Assembly: GCA_009773165.1 (NCBI GenBank)
Contig: WOUZ01000001.1
Span: forward strand, 372,001 to 436,000
DNA: 64,000 nucleotides
From: Bacteroidota bacterium
Lineage (GTDB): Bacteria > Bacteroidota > Bacteroidia > Bacteroidales > F082
Reading direction: 5' to 3'
Shown here: piece after piece, positions 18,298 through 27,788 of the stretch
Layout: every line of letters begins with the position of its first letter
Numbering within the stretch: the stretch's first letter is position 1
Notes under the pieces: generated by a model
The model's input: only the letters and a program-made list of their open reading frames with translations
What the model was told of the DNA's origin: nothing
The model's database searches: none
Translations under genes and position numbers: made by a program

Positions 18298-20544
18298 ATG
18301 AAAACCACGCGCAGACAATTTATAAAGATCAGTACCCTTGGGGCAGGCGGAATAGCTGTTTCAGCGTCTCTTTCCAATTGGACCAATGCTTCCAATCTCA
18401 TTGAACGCCTGAATGCAGGTCCTGTTTCAATATCACGCACTCCCACTTATTGCGAAGTGTGTTTCTGGCAATGTGCCGGATGGGTTTATAAGGACAGCAA
18501 GGGTGAGATACAAAAAATCATTGGTAACGATGATGACCCACATTGCAACGGTCGTTTTTGTCCGCGGGGAACTGGCGGCGTTGGACAGTATTCCGACACC
18601 GACCGTTTGAAAACTCCTCTTATCCGAACAAAAGTGGATGGTATTGATACCTTCAGAGAAGTTGATTGGGATGAGGCACTGGATTATATAGCATCCAAAA
18701 TGAAAGACATAGCCCAACGATATGGCCCTGAATGTATTGCATTATTTACCCATGGTTCGGGCGGCGCTCATTTCGGGCATTTATTGAAAGCTTTCGGCTC
18801 ACAATCTATAACAGCACCCTCGTTTGCACAATGCCGCGGACCACGTGAGGTTGGCTTCCTAACAACATTTGGTGATATTATCTATTCTCCTGAACGGACA
18901 GATATACGCGATACACGCTGCCTTGTGCTGATTGGATCACACATTGGCGAAAACATGCATAATGGTCAGATACAGGAAATGTCTGATGCAATCGACAAAG
19001 GAGCTGCCATTATCACTGTTGACCCGCGTTTTTCGACAGCAGCATCAAAATCGAAGTTCTGGCTGCCCATCAAGCCCTCAACCGACATGGCACTACTCTT
19101 AGCGTGGATGAATGTGCTTATAGAAAACGAATGGTACGACAAAGAATATATCACCCGCTATGCACATGGTTTCGATCAGTTGAAAGAACATGTGAAGCAA
19201 TATACTCCCGAATGGGCTTATGGCATCACAACGATAGAGCCAACAATTATTCGTAAAACTGCCAAAGAAATGTTTGATGCTTCACCAGCTGTTATCATTC
19301 ATCCGGGTCGTCATGTTACATGGTATGGCGATGATACACAACGTTTACGTGCCGTTGCAATTTTAAATGCGTTGCTGGGTTCCTGGGGTCGTCGCGGCGG
19401 TTTTTATAATCCTGAAAAAGCCAAAGTTCCTGATTATCCTCATCCTCCTTTCCCAGTGCCAAGTAAATTACCAACGGATGCCTATAAAGGAAAATACAAC
19501 CTTGCCAACGAAGTTGTAAGCAATGGTATTTGTGATGCAACAATTCCATCACCTGATCAGGATTGTAATTTTAAGATGTGGCTCGTTAACGGTACCAACT
19601 TATTGGCTGCACTACCTGATCAGCAACATACCATTAAAGCCATGGAAGCCCTTGAATTGTTGGTTGTTGTAGATACCATGCCTGTTGAAATCACAGGTTA
19701 TGCTGATGTGGTTTTGCCCGAATGCAGCTACCTTGAGCGCTATGATATGTTGCGAAAATCGCCTCATCGCGAACCAAATATTGCCATTCGGGTTCCTGCA
19801 ACCGAACCAAAATACAATACCAAGCCAGCTGACTGGATAGCAAAAAAACTCGCCGGCAAACTTGGATTAGATGCCTTTTTTCCATGGAAGGATATGGAAG
19901 AGTACCTCGATTGGCAATTGAAGCAAGCAGGTTCATCACTTGAAGAAATGAAACGGATAGGTGTTAAAAAGTTCCCCCGCACATACGATGACTTGTATTT
20001 TGCCCCTGGTGAAGATGTGGCATTTAACACCAATACCGGAAAAATCGAATTATACTCAACCGATATGGAAGCCGAAGGTTTTGACCCTTTACCTGTTTAT
20101 ACCCCTCATGAAGAACCTGGAGAAGGTTTCTACCGGCTTATTTATGGCAGAGCTCCTATGCATACATTTAGCCGTACTGCCAACAATCCAAATCTCACCG
20201 ATTTGATGGACGAAAACACATTGTGGGTAAATCCGAAAGTTGCTAAAATTTGGGGCTTGAAAACCGGTCAATATGTGAAACTAAAAAATCAGGATCAGAT
20301 AGTATCCTCGTTTAGCATCAAAGTTCGTGTGACAGAACGTATCCGTTGGGACAGTGTTTATATGGTTCACGGTTTTGGTCATAACAACAAAAAACTAACT
20401 CGGGCACACGGAAGAGGAATCAATGATACTGAGCTGGTTACCAACGTAAAAATTGACCCGGTGATGGGAGGCACAGGTATGCGAAGCAATTTTGTTACCT
20501 TCATTTTTGATCAGGAAACCAATGGAAAGGAGGCTGAGTCATGA
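18298..20544 (+). CDS. psrA: Molybdopterin-dependent oxidoreductase, polysulfide/thiosulfate reductase-type catalytic subunit
   Basis: This is a 748-residue periplasmic molybdoenzyme of the DMSO-reductase superfamily. I start it at ATG 18298 (MKTTRRQFIKISTLGAGG), a Tat signal; a GTG two codons earlier is also in frame. The N-terminal [4Fe-4S] site is TYCEVCFWQC plus the distal HCNGRFCPRG. A Cys in SFAQCRGPREVG is placed to ligate molybdenum, as in PsrA/PhsA. The gene overlaps the ferredoxin subunit gene by four bases and sits with a NrfD-type anchor, two sulfur transporters and a rhodanese, which favours polysulfide or thiosulfate over other substrates. Tetrathionate or arsenate cannot be excluded. 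Confidence 0.85.
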   Translation: MKTTRRQFIKISTLGAGGIAVSASLSNWTNASNLIERLNAGPVSISRTPTYCEVCFWQCAGWVYKDSKGEIQKIIGNDDDPHCNGRFCPRGTGGVGQYSDTDRLKTPLIRTKVDGIDTFREVDWDEALDYIASKMKDIAQRYGPECIALFTHGSGGAHFGHLLKAFGSQSITAPSFAQCRGPREVGFLTTFGDIIYSPERTDIRDTRCLVLIGSHIGENMHNGQIQEMSDAIDKGAAIITVDPRFSTAASKSKFWLPIKPSTDMALLLAWMNVLIENEWYDKEYITRYAHGFDQLKEHVKQYTPEWAYGITTIEPTIIRKTAKEMFDASPAVIIHPGRHVTWYGDDTQRLRAVAILNALLGSWGRRGGFYNPEKAKVPDYPHPPFPVPSKLPTDAYKGKYNLANEVVSNGICDATIPSPDQDCNFKMWLVNGTNLLAALPDQQHTIKAMEALELLVVVDTMPVEITGYADVVLPECSYLERYDMLRKSPHREPNIAIRVPATEPKYNTKPADWIAKKLAGKLGLDAFFPWKDMEEYLDWQLKQAGSSLEEMKRIGVKKFPRTYDDLYFAPGEDVAFNTNTGKIELYSTDMEAEGFDPLPVYTPHEEPGEGFYRLIYGRAPMHTFSRTANNPNLTDLMDENTLWVNPKVAKIWGLKTGQYVKLKNQDQIVSSFSIKVRVTERIRWDSVYMVHGFGHNNKKLTRAHGRGINDTELVTNVKIDPVMGGTGMRSNFVTFIFDQETNGKEAES

Positions 20545-21077
20545 GATACGCAATGGCTGTTGATACAAAAAAATGTGTGGGCTGCTCCGATTGTGTTGTA
20601 GCCTGTCAAACAGAAAATCAGGTTCCTATTGGCTATTGCCGCGACTGGATTGTGGAAGTTACCGATGGTACCTACCCACAGCTGGAGATCGAGATTCGCT
20701 CAGAACGTTGCAATCACTGCGATAATTCACCTTGTGTGCGCTGTTGCCCAACGGGAGCAAGTCATTATGCCGAAGGAGGCGTTGTGCTCGTTACTCCCAA
20801 AGAGTGCATCGGCTGCGGTGCCTGTATTGCCTCATGTCCTTATGATGCACGTTATCCTCATCCGGATGGTTATGTGGATAAATGTACCTTCTGTTTGGAT
20901 AACAGGGTGAAAAAAGGTCTCGATCCGGCTTGCGTAAGTGTGTGTCCAACCAAATGTATGTATTTTGGTGATCTTGATGACCCTAACAGCCCCGTTTCAC
21001 TGGTATTGAAAAAGCGCAAATGGAAAACACTCATTCCGGAAGCTGGCACAATGCCACAACTTTACTTTTTAATTTAA
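20541..21077 (+). CDS. psrB: Four-cluster ferredoxin electron-transfer subunit, PsrB-type
   Basis: This is a 178-residue iron-sulfur protein carrying electrons between the membrane anchor and the molybdoenzyme. Four clusters are predicted: CVGCSDCVVACQ, CNHCDNSPCVRCCPTGA, CIGCGACIASCPYDARY, and CTFCLDNRV with CVSVCPTKCM. It has no signal peptide and would be co-exported with the Tat-tagged catalytic subunit. Its ATG overlaps the psrA stop (ATGA). Confidence 0.92.
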   Translation: MRYAMAVDTKKCVGCSDCVVACQTENQVPIGYCRDWIVEVTDGTYPQLEIEIRSERCNHCDNSPCVRCCPTGASHYAEGGVVLVTPKECIGCGACIASCPYDARYPHPDGYVDKCTFCLDNRVKKGLDPACVSVCPTKCMYFGDLDDPNSPVSLVLKKRKWKTLIPEAGTMPQLYFLI

Positions 21078-21122
21078 ATCAATATCCGTTTAAAATTCAT
21101 TCATCAGAAATAACATCCGTTT

Positions 21123-22064
21123 ATGAGAGAAGAATTAATCGTTAGCGGCAGGTTGAACCGGCTCATCGACCCCTACCTCCAAATTTGGCATTGGCACATC
21201 CCTCTGTATTTATTCCTTGGAGGACTGGCTGCAGGAATTTTATTTTTTGCTGCTCTTGTTACTATTCAGGGAAAAGAAAATAAATACCCAACTGCTGCCC
21301 GAATAGCACCTTTTATAACACCCATTTTATTAAGTTTCGGGTTGCTGGCCCTTTTACTCGACCTTAACCACAAGCTTTATTTCTGGCGGCTTTATACAAC
21401 CATACGGATCGAATCGCCCATGTCGTGGGGAGCTTGGACACTAATGGTCGTCACTCCTTTATCGCTGATCTGGTGTGCGTTGAACATCAAAGAAATTTTT
21501 CCAAAATGGGATTGGAAATACCCGGTATTGATTTCTGTTGAGGCCTTTTTTAGAAAACATTTGCTAATCATTTCATGGGTAATGCTGGTATTTTCGCTTA
21601 TTCTAGGGGTATACACCGGAATTTTATTATCAGCTTTCAATGCCCGACCACTGTGGAACACTTCCATTTTAGGACCCCTTTTCCTCACTTCAGGATTATC
21701 GACAGGTGCAGCTGCAATCGTGCTGATGAGCCGCAACCACCTGGAAAGGCATTATTTTGCCAAAATTGACCTGATGCTGATCGGGATTGAAGTATTTTTG
21801 ATTATTCATATGTTTATGGGATTTCTGGCAAGCACACAAGTACATATTGAAGCAGCACAACTATTCCTTGGCGGACCTTACACCACAATTTTCTGGTTAT
21901 TTGTTTTTAGCTTAGGTTTGGTAATACCTGCTATTCTTGAAATATTGGAATTACGAGGGTTCAAAATGCCTTACTGGCTTGCTCCAACACTAGTGTTAAC
22001 TGGAGGAATTATGTTTAGGTTCATTATGACTTACGCAGGTCAGGCCAGCAGATGGTTGTATTAA
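21123..22064 (+). CDS. psrC: NrfD/PsrC-family membrane anchor subunit
   Basis: This is a 313-residue integral membrane quinol-oxidising subunit that completes the PsrABC complex. About eight hydrophobic helices are visible, starting with LYLFLGGLAAGILFFAALV. The WHWHIPLYLF and LLDLNHKLYFWRLYTTIR segments are typical of NrfD proteins. It lies 45 bases after psrB on the same strand. Confidence 0.88.
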   Translation: MREELIVSGRLNRLIDPYLQIWHWHIPLYLFLGGLAAGILFFAALVTIQGKENKYPTAARIAPFITPILLSFGLLALLLDLNHKLYFWRLYTTIRIESPMSWGAWTLMVVTPLSLIWCALNIKEIFPKWDWKYPVLISVEAFFRKHLLIISWVMLVFSLILGVYTGILLSAFNARPLWNTSILGPLFLTSGLSTGAAAIVLMSRNHLERHYFAKIDLMLIGIEVFLIIHMFMGFLASTQVHIEAAQLFLGGPYTTIFWLFVFSLGLVIPAILEILELRGFKMPYWLAPTLVLTGGIMFRFIMTYAGQASRWLY

Positions 22065-22133
22065 ATTAGTGATATATTTATTTGATCTACAATAAGATAA
22101 GAATTAATTGATATTTAGTAAATTGGAAATACT

Positions 22134-22661
22134 ATGGAAACAATTCGAAAGCCACGAAAGTACATGAACCCCTATCTGGCAGGTGTTTTGCTTGGATTGG
22201 TCGTTTTAGCTGCCAATTTCGTTTCTGGTCGCGGGCTGGGAGCTAGTGGCGCTATAAAAAGCGCTATTGTTGCAGGCGTACAAACCATCACACCAGCTCA
22301 TGCCGCCGCCTCACCTTTCTATGATAATTTCAGCAAAGCACACGATGGTAAGCCACTCAATTCGTGGCTGGTGTATCAAATGCTGGGGGTAATTGTCGGA
22401 GGGTTTTTATCAGGTGTTATCGGCCGCAGACTAACCTGGAAAGTTGAGCACAACCCTAAAATACAGTCACGGACGCGACTTATTGCCGCATTAGGCGGAG
22501 GAATACTCTTTGGTCTTGGTTCGCAACTTGGGAGAGGTTGCACAAGTGGATCAGCCCTAAGCGGAATGGCCGTTTTATCATTGGGAGGCTTCATTTCGAT
22601 GGCCGCCATTTTTGGAACAGCCTTTATGCTTGCCTACTTCTTCCGTAAACTTTGGATTTAA
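22134..22661 (+). CDS. YeeE/YedE-family sulfur transporter, half-size, first subunit
   Basis: This is a 175-residue membrane protein with about four helices, corresponding to one half of YeeE-type thiosulfate/sulfur importers. The diagnostic motif is GLGSQLGRGCTSGSALSGMA, whose Cys is thought to relay sulfur in the family. An N-terminal basic start (METIRKPRKYMNPYLAG) is followed by the first helix. It forms a pair with the next gene, and both sit downstream of psrABC, which points to uptake or export of sulfane sulfur linked to the reductase. Confidence 0.85.
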   Translation: METIRKPRKYMNPYLAGVLLGLVVLAANFVSGRGLGASGAIKSAIVAGVQTITPAHAAASPFYDNFSKAHDGKPLNSWLVYQMLGVIVGGFLSGVIGRRLTWKVEHNPKIQSRTRLIAALGGGILFGLGSQLGRGCTSGSALSGMAVLSLGGFISMAAIFGTAFMLAYFFRKLWI

Positions 22662-22690
22662 CTGAACAATAACTTTTAAAGTAAAATATC

Positions 22691-23281
22691 ATGGGACCAT
22701 TGGTAATCAATGAAATCATTTCAGAAAACAGCAATCTTTTACTTGCATTTTTCATAGGAATAGGATTTGGATTTGTTTTGGAACAAGGAGGTTTTTCTTC
22801 CAGCAGAAAACTCGCAGGAGTTTTCTACGGGTATGATGCCGTTGTTCTTAAAGTTTTCTTCACAGGAGCAATCACAGCAATGCTTGGACTGCTGTTTTTC
22901 AGCCTTTTTGATTGGGTTGATCTAAGCCTTGTATACGTCAACGAAACCTATTTATGGTCATCAGTAGTAGGCGGAGTTATCATGGGTGCAGGATTCATCA
23001 TGGGTGGGTATTGTCCTGGAACGAGTTTCTGCGGAGCTTCAATTGGAAAAATCGATGCATATGTGTTTATCATTGGGCTTTTTATTGGAGTTTTTATTTT
23101 TGGCGAAGCCTTCTCGCTTCTCGAGCCACTGTTTATGGCAGAATTTTGGGGTAGTCCCAGAATTTCCGAATTCTTCGGAATTTCCGAAGGTGTAACAGTA
23201 CTTATTGTTATATTGGCTGCCATCGCCATGTTCTGGGGTGCTGAATGGGCCGAAAAAATGTTTCCCAGAGACGAATACTAA
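22691..23281 (+). CDS. YeeE/YedE-family sulfur transporter, half-size, second subunit
   Basis: This 196-residue membrane protein is the complement of the preceding half. The conserved site is FIMGGYCPGTSFCGASIGKID, with two Cys, and an N-terminal segment GFGFVLEQGGFSSSRKLAG matches the family. It starts 29 bases after its partner. Together they would make a full YeeE-like transporter from two polypeptides, as in PmpAB systems. Confidence 0.85.
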   Translation: MGPLVINEIISENSNLLLAFFIGIGFGFVLEQGGFSSSRKLAGVFYGYDAVVLKVFFTGAITAMLGLLFFSLFDWVDLSLVYVNETYLWSSVVGGVIMGAGFIMGGYCPGTSFCGASIGKIDAYVFIIGLFIGVFIFGEAFSLLEPLFMAEFWGSPRISEFFGISEGVTVLIVILAAIAMFWGAEWAEKMFPRDEY

Positions 23282-23313
23282 ATTTAAACTATTGATATTA
23301 AATAAGTTAAATC

Positions 23314-23958
23314 ATGAAAAATTTAGCAATAAATCCTCGCATTCTTCTTTCAGTAATCCTGATATCCCTCGGCTTTATTATTGCAGCCGTTCCAAAAAAC
23401 ACAACAACTCCTTTTAAGCTAACAGCACAGCAAATACTTGATGAGTTGAAAAGCGGCACACAATACCTCGATGCCGATATGGTAGCTAAAATGATTGTGG
23501 ATAAAGACCCTGTTTTACAACTTATCGACGTTCGTCCACAAAGTGAATTTGAGAAATACAGCCTTCCCGGAGCGATAAACATCCCATTAGATAATTTATT
23601 GTCAACTGAGTTTCAGGATATCTTAAACCAGGACATGATGACAAATGTTTTTTATGCCAACGGGAGCACACGTGCTAATGAGGCCTGGATGCTGGTGAGG
23701 CAGTTGGGATATGAGAATAATTATGTCTTGATGGGTGGCCTGAACTATTGGTTCGAGACCATCATGAATCCACAAAAACCCGCAACAACTTCTTCAGATG
23801 ATGAGCTTGCCAAATATGACTTTCGCATGGGAGCCAGCCAGGCACTTGGAGGCGGCGGTTTAGTATCAAACACTACTTTAAAGGAAAGTACAGGAGCAGC
23901 GGTTCCAAAACCAAAAGCACAGGGAAAAAAGAAAACGGTTAAAGGAGGCTGTTCCTAA
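23314..23958 (+). CDS. Membrane-anchored rhodanese-like protein lacking the catalytic Cys
   Basis: This is a 214-residue protein with an N-terminal hydrophobic anchor or signal (NPRILLSVILISLGFIIAAV). A rhodanese domain occupies about residues 45-145, with LIDVRPQSEFEKYSLPGAINIP and VLMGGLNYWFETI. The active loop reads VFYANGSTRAN, where the usual catalytic Cys is Ala, so classical sulfurtransferase chemistry is not expected from this loop. The tail is Lys-rich and ends KGGCS, leaving a single exposed Cys two residues from the end. It is the last gene of the sulfur cassette. A sulfur-binding or scaffold role is an inference. Confidence 0.8.
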   Translation: MKNLAINPRILLSVILISLGFIIAAVPKNTTTPFKLTAQQILDELKSGTQYLDADMVAKMIVDKDPVLQLIDVRPQSEFEKYSLPGAINIPLDNLLSTEFQDILNQDMMTNVFYANGSTRANEAWMLVRQLGYENNYVLMGGLNYWFETIMNPQKPATTSSDDELAKYDFRMGASQALGGGGLVSNTTLKESTGAAVPKPKAQGKKKTVKGGCS

Positions 23959-23986
23959 AAAACCGTTTCTTCTTTACAATTCTTAG

Positions 23987-24016
23987 ACCCCTTTCTTCGG
24001 AGAGGGGTTTGTTGTT
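23987..24016 (+). terminator. Terminator of the sulfur cassette
   Basis: ACCCCTTTC (23987-23995), loop TTCG and GAGAGGGGT (24000-24008) form a stem with one wobble, followed by a T-rich run. Confidence 0.8.
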
Positions 24017-24431
24017 TCATGGAAATTCAAAACAAAGATAAATGCCAGGCATGGTTACTAACTTTGACTCAAATTTTGTAACCATTTTGTATTATATTAT
24101 CAATCAGATATATAAGTCTATACTTTTCGGAATTGGGTTTCTTGCTTTTCGCAATTGGATATGAATGCAATCATTAAAAATTAATAACCCAAAGACAAAT
24201 TTTGCTGACTATTGCCTAAGAATATACATAAAGATAACGGGCTAATTTTGAGTTTCATTTTTATAAAACTGTTCGATTTCGAATAAAATTGAACGTATGC
24301 GCACACCTAAACTAACACATTTTCTACTTTTAATACGTCTGACAATTCACCTATAATTTTGTTTTTCTGATAGATACAATTTTCGGCACAGTGTATGATT
24401 TGATCTGACTGTCAAATCCAAATCGCACACA
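24017..24431. other. Long AT-rich intergenic region with repeat and palindrome candidates before the efflux operon
   Basis: No gene is seen. CTTTTCGGAATTGG (24123-24136) recurs as CTTTTCGCAATTGG at 24145-24158, a 22-base offset or about two helical turns. GTTCGATTT (24271-24279) faces AAATTGAAC (24286-24294) as an inverted repeat with one mismatch. TAATTTTG at 24354-24361 fits the -7 promoter consensus. These could be regulator and promoter sites for the efflux operon. Confidence 0.4.
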
Positions 24432-25139
24432 ATGATTACATTGTCGAATATTCATAAAAGTTATCAGATGGGGCACAACAGTTTGCATGTGCTCAAAGGG
24501 ATCGATCTAAAGGTTGAAAAAGGTGAAATGGTTTCGATCATGGGATCATCTGGTTCAGGTAAATCAACTTTACTTAATATCATCGGGCTGCTTGACAATC
24601 ACGACAAGGGAGAGTATTCGCTTGATGGAACCCTTATTAAGGAAATGAATGAAAAAAAGGCTGCAATGCTTCGCAATAAGTTTTTAGGCTTTGTTTTTCA
24701 GTCGTTCAACCTTATCAGTTTTAAGAACGCAATGGAAAATGTAGCTTTACCTCTTTACTACCAGGGAGTTCCGCGACGTAAACGCAACCGTACAGCAATG
24801 GAATACCTCGAAAGAGTAGGTCTCACCGATTGGTCAACTCACCTTCCAAATGAATTATCCGGAGGTCAGAAACAACGTTTAGCAATAGCCAGAGCCTTAA
24901 TTTCTCAGCCAAAGATAATCCTGGCCGATGAACCAACAGGTGCGCTTGATAGTGTAACATCCAACGAGGTTATGACCTTATTCAAAGAAATAAATCAAAC
25001 CGGAATCACCATCATAATTGTGACACACGAAAATGATATTGCGCATCAGACCCAGCGCATTATCCGCTTGAATGATGGTTTGATAGGGACTGACATAAGA
25101 AACGGATTTCATGCTCCAACAGCTTCTGATGTAGCTTAA
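24432..25139 (+). CDS. ABC transporter ATP-binding protein, MacB/LolD type
   Basis: This 235-residue ATPase energises the two permeases that follow. Walker A is GSSGSGKSTLLNI, the Q-loop is FQSFNLI, the signature is LSGGQKQRLAIARAL, and Walker B is IILADEPTGALD, typical of the MacB/LolD/FtsE branch. It is the first gene of a four-gene operon (ATPase, permease, permease, adaptor) with gaps of 27, 55 and 62 bases. No TolC-type outer-membrane gene is in the window. Confidence 0.92.
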   Translation: MITLSNIHKSYQMGHNSLHVLKGIDLKVEKGEMVSIMGSSGSGKSTLLNIIGLLDNHDKGEYSLDGTLIKEMNEKKAAMLRNKFLGFVFQSFNLISFKNAMENVALPLYYQGVPRRKRNRTAMEYLERVGLTDWSTHLPNELSGGQKQRLAIARALISQPKIILADEPTGALDSVTSNEVMTLFKEINQTGITIIIVTHENDIAHQTQRIIRLNDGLIGTDIRNGFHAPTASDVA

Positions 25140-25166
25140 TACAAAACCAAAAAAAGCCTCAATACC

Positions 25167-26402
25167 ATGTTTGATCTCGATAAATGGCAGGAAATTTTCA
25201 GTACGATAGAAAAAAACAAGCTACGTACTTTTTTAACCGGCTTCTCTGTGGCCTGGGGAATTTTTATGCTCATCATACTTCAAGGTTCAGGCATCGGTTT
25301 GCAGAATGGCGTTTCCAACGAATTCCGCTCTTCGGCTACTAATGCTATCTGGGCCTGGAACGGACAAACAAGCAAGGCATACGCAGGTATGAAACCGGGT
25401 CGTGAGATACAAATGACCAACGAAGATTACGAGTACATTGCTGCTACTGTAAAAGGCGTCGAACTTATTTCATCGCGTTATCAGATATGGTCGGGCAACA
25501 CTGTTTCCTACAAAAATGAATTTGGCTCATTTAGCATCAGAGGAGTACATCCTGATTATGGAACAGTGGAAAAATTAACCATGGTGGAAGGGCGGTTTAT
25601 CAACGATAAGGATATTTCTGAAACCCGTAAGTCAGTCATAATAAGCACAAAAGTAAAGGAAGCGTTATTTAAAAACGGTGAAGCTGCCTTAGATAAATAT
25701 ATTCAGGTCAATGGCATTCCATTTAAAGTGGTTGGCGTTTTTGATGATGACGATGGTCGCGACGACAATATGCAATTGGTATATCTTCCTTTGAGTGCCG
25801 CGCAACGGGTTTTTGGAGCAGGGCGTGATATTCAGGCTCTGGTGGCTACCGTTGGTGATGCCAATGAAGAAGAAGCTAAACTTATTGAAGAAGATATTAA
25901 ATCAAAGCTTGCTGCACGGCATCGTTTTGATGTAACTGATGACAGAGCCATGTTTTTCTGGAACAGCGTAGAAGAGTTTCAAAAGTTTAAAAAACTATTT
26001 GCTTCCATCAGCATGTTTATCTGGGTAATAGGAATTGGAACCATCATCGCCGGTGTTGTTGGCGTAAGCAACATTATGATGATCGTGGTGAAAGACCGCA
26101 CCAAAGAAATAGGAATTCGCAAAGCTTTGGGAGCTACACCTGGCAGTATCATTGGATTGATCATGCAGGAGGCCATCCTCATTACAGGTTTTGCCGGCTA
26201 CATTGGTCTGGTGCTGGGAGTTGGACTGTTGGAACTCATTTCGAAAAATATCGATACACCGTTCTTCAGGCAACCCGAAGTAAACATTCAAATAGCAATA
26301 GGAGCAACCGTTTTGTTGGTCGTTGCAGGGGCGCTGGCTGGATTTATTCCTGCCCGAAGAGCAGCTTCCATCCGTCCTATCGAAGCATTACGTGATGAGT
26401 AA
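25167..26402 (+). CDS. MacB-like ABC permease (first copy)
   Basis: This 411-residue permease has a MacB-PCD periplasmic domain. The N-terminal amphipathic stretch WQEIFSTIEKNKLRTFLTGFSVAWG precedes TM1, followed by about 240 periplasmic residues. Three C-terminal helices carry the FtsX signature (KDRTKEIGIRKALGATPGSIIGLIMQEA). It ends with RRAASIRPIEALRDE, the family C-terminus. It is a paralogue of the next gene, so the transporter is probably a heterodimer. Confidence 0.9.
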   Translation: MFDLDKWQEIFSTIEKNKLRTFLTGFSVAWGIFMLIILQGSGIGLQNGVSNEFRSSATNAIWAWNGQTSKAYAGMKPGREIQMTNEDYEYIAATVKGVELISSRYQIWSGNTVSYKNEFGSFSIRGVHPDYGTVEKLTMVEGRFINDKDISETRKSVIISTKVKEALFKNGEAALDKYIQVNGIPFKVVGVFDDDDGRDDNMQLVYLPLSAAQRVFGAGRDIQALVATVGDANEEEAKLIEEDIKSKLAARHRFDVTDDRAMFFWNSVEEFQKFKKLFASISMFIWVIGIGTIIAGVVGVSNIMMIVVKDRTKEIGIRKALGATPGSIIGLIMQEAILITGFAGYIGLVLGVGLLELISKNIDTPFFRQPEVNIQIAIGATVLLVVAGALAGFIPARRAASIRPIEALRDE

Positions 26403-26457
26403 TTCGATGTTAACACGTTGATATAAAATTAATTGAATAATATAATCCTAGAATAAA

Positions 26458-27726
26458 ATGTTTGATCGCGATCGTTGGCAGGAAATATGGAGTAGCTTAT
26501 CAAAAAATAAGTTACGTACCACCCTCACGGCTTTTGGTGTTTTCTGGGGCATCTTTATGCTGATGGTGATGTTGGGTTCGGGCAGCGGCCTCAAAAACGG
26601 GGTAATGAATGGCATGGGCGATTTTGCAACCAACAGCGTATTCATGTGGACACGCCCAACAACTATTCCTTATAAAGGATTGCCACGAAATCGCCGCTAT
26701 TTTTACAACAATGATGATATACAAGCGCTTAGAGATAATATTCCGGAAATCGGACTCATTTCTCCCCGGCTTGAAGGCGGTGGAAGAAACAATACCGGTA
26801 ACAATGTTATAAGAGATGACAAATCGGGTGCTTTCAGCATTTATGGCGACTATCCTGAATGGAATCTTATCGACCCAGCCAATATTCTTCAGGGACGATT
26901 TATCAACAAAACAGATATTGAACAGAAGCGCAAAGTGGTTGTCATTGGGAAAAGAGTTCTCGAAATTCTTTTTGAAAAGGACGAAAATCCGCTGGGGGAA
27001 TACATCCGCATCAATGGAATTTACTTTCAGGTGGTTGGAGTTTTTGCACCAAAAAACAGCAATATGAATTTTGGTGGCGACAAAGAGCAAAGTATCCATA
27101 TGCCTTTTTCCACCCTGCAGCAAGCATTCAACTATGGCAATATTGTTGGTTGGTTTGCGCTTACTTCAAAGCCCGGCATCGATGTAAGTATCGTTGAAGA
27201 GAAGGCTATGAAAATTTTGAAAGAACGTCATAAGGTAGCTCCTGAAGACGACCGTGCTATCGGGCATTTTAATCTTGGAAAAGAGTTTAAGCAGATGACC
27301 GGATTATTTTTAGGTATCAACGGGCTGATTTGGATTGTTGGCATTGGAACTTTGCTGGCAGGCGTGATTGGAATCAGCAATATCATGTTGGTAATTGTCA
27401 AAGAACGAACCAAAGAAATCGGTATCATGCGTGCAATAGGAGCTTCACCTGGTATGATCATCACACAGATTATAACTGAATCTGTATTTCTGACTACCAT
27501 AGCAGGATATGCTGGAATGGTATTCGGAGTTATTCTGATTGAAGTGATTGATAAAAACTTACCTCCGCCAACAGGTCGCGATACAATGTTTCTTAACCCA
27601 ACAATTGATTTTCAGGTAGCCATGACGGCCTTGCTGATCCTGGTAATTTCAGGAATCATTGCCGGGTTGATTCCAGCGCGTAAAGCAGTGTCAATGAAAC
27701 CTATCGATGCTTTGAGGTATGAATAA
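26458..27726 (+). CDS. MacB-like ABC permease (second copy)
   Basis: This is a 422-residue paralogue of the preceding permease, with the same layout: MFDRDRWQEIWSSLSKNKLRTTLTAFGVFWG, TM1, a periplasmic domain, then three helices with KERTKEIGIMRAIGASPGMIITQIITES. It ends RKAVSMKPIDALRYE. The pair probably arose by gene duplication. These systems act as mechanotransmitters exporting lipids, peptides or toxic compounds; the substrate is unknown. Confidence 0.9.
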   Translation: MFDRDRWQEIWSSLSKNKLRTTLTAFGVFWGIFMLMVMLGSGSGLKNGVMNGMGDFATNSVFMWTRPTTIPYKGLPRNRRYFYNNDDIQALRDNIPEIGLISPRLEGGGRNNTGNNVIRDDKSGAFSIYGDYPEWNLIDPANILQGRFINKTDIEQKRKVVVIGKRVLEILFEKDENPLGEYIRINGIYFQVVGVFAPKNSNMNFGGDKEQSIHMPFSTLQQAFNYGNIVGWFALTSKPGIDVSIVEEKAMKILKERHKVAPEDDRAIGHFNLGKEFKQMTGLFLGINGLIWIVGIGTLLAGVIGISNIMLVIVKERTKEIGIMRAIGASPGMIITQIITESVFLTTIAGYAGMVFGVILIEVIDKNLPPPTGRDTMFLNPTIDFQVAMTALLILVISGIIAGLIPARKAVSMKPIDALRYE

Positions 27727-27788
27727 AGGTTATTGATTAGAAATTAGAGAATTATAGGAATTATAATGAAATATTAATCGTTTAAGAA

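Noticed and set aside
26512-27123. 203-codon minus-strand open frame
   Set aside because: It is antisense to the second MacB-like permease and has no family features.
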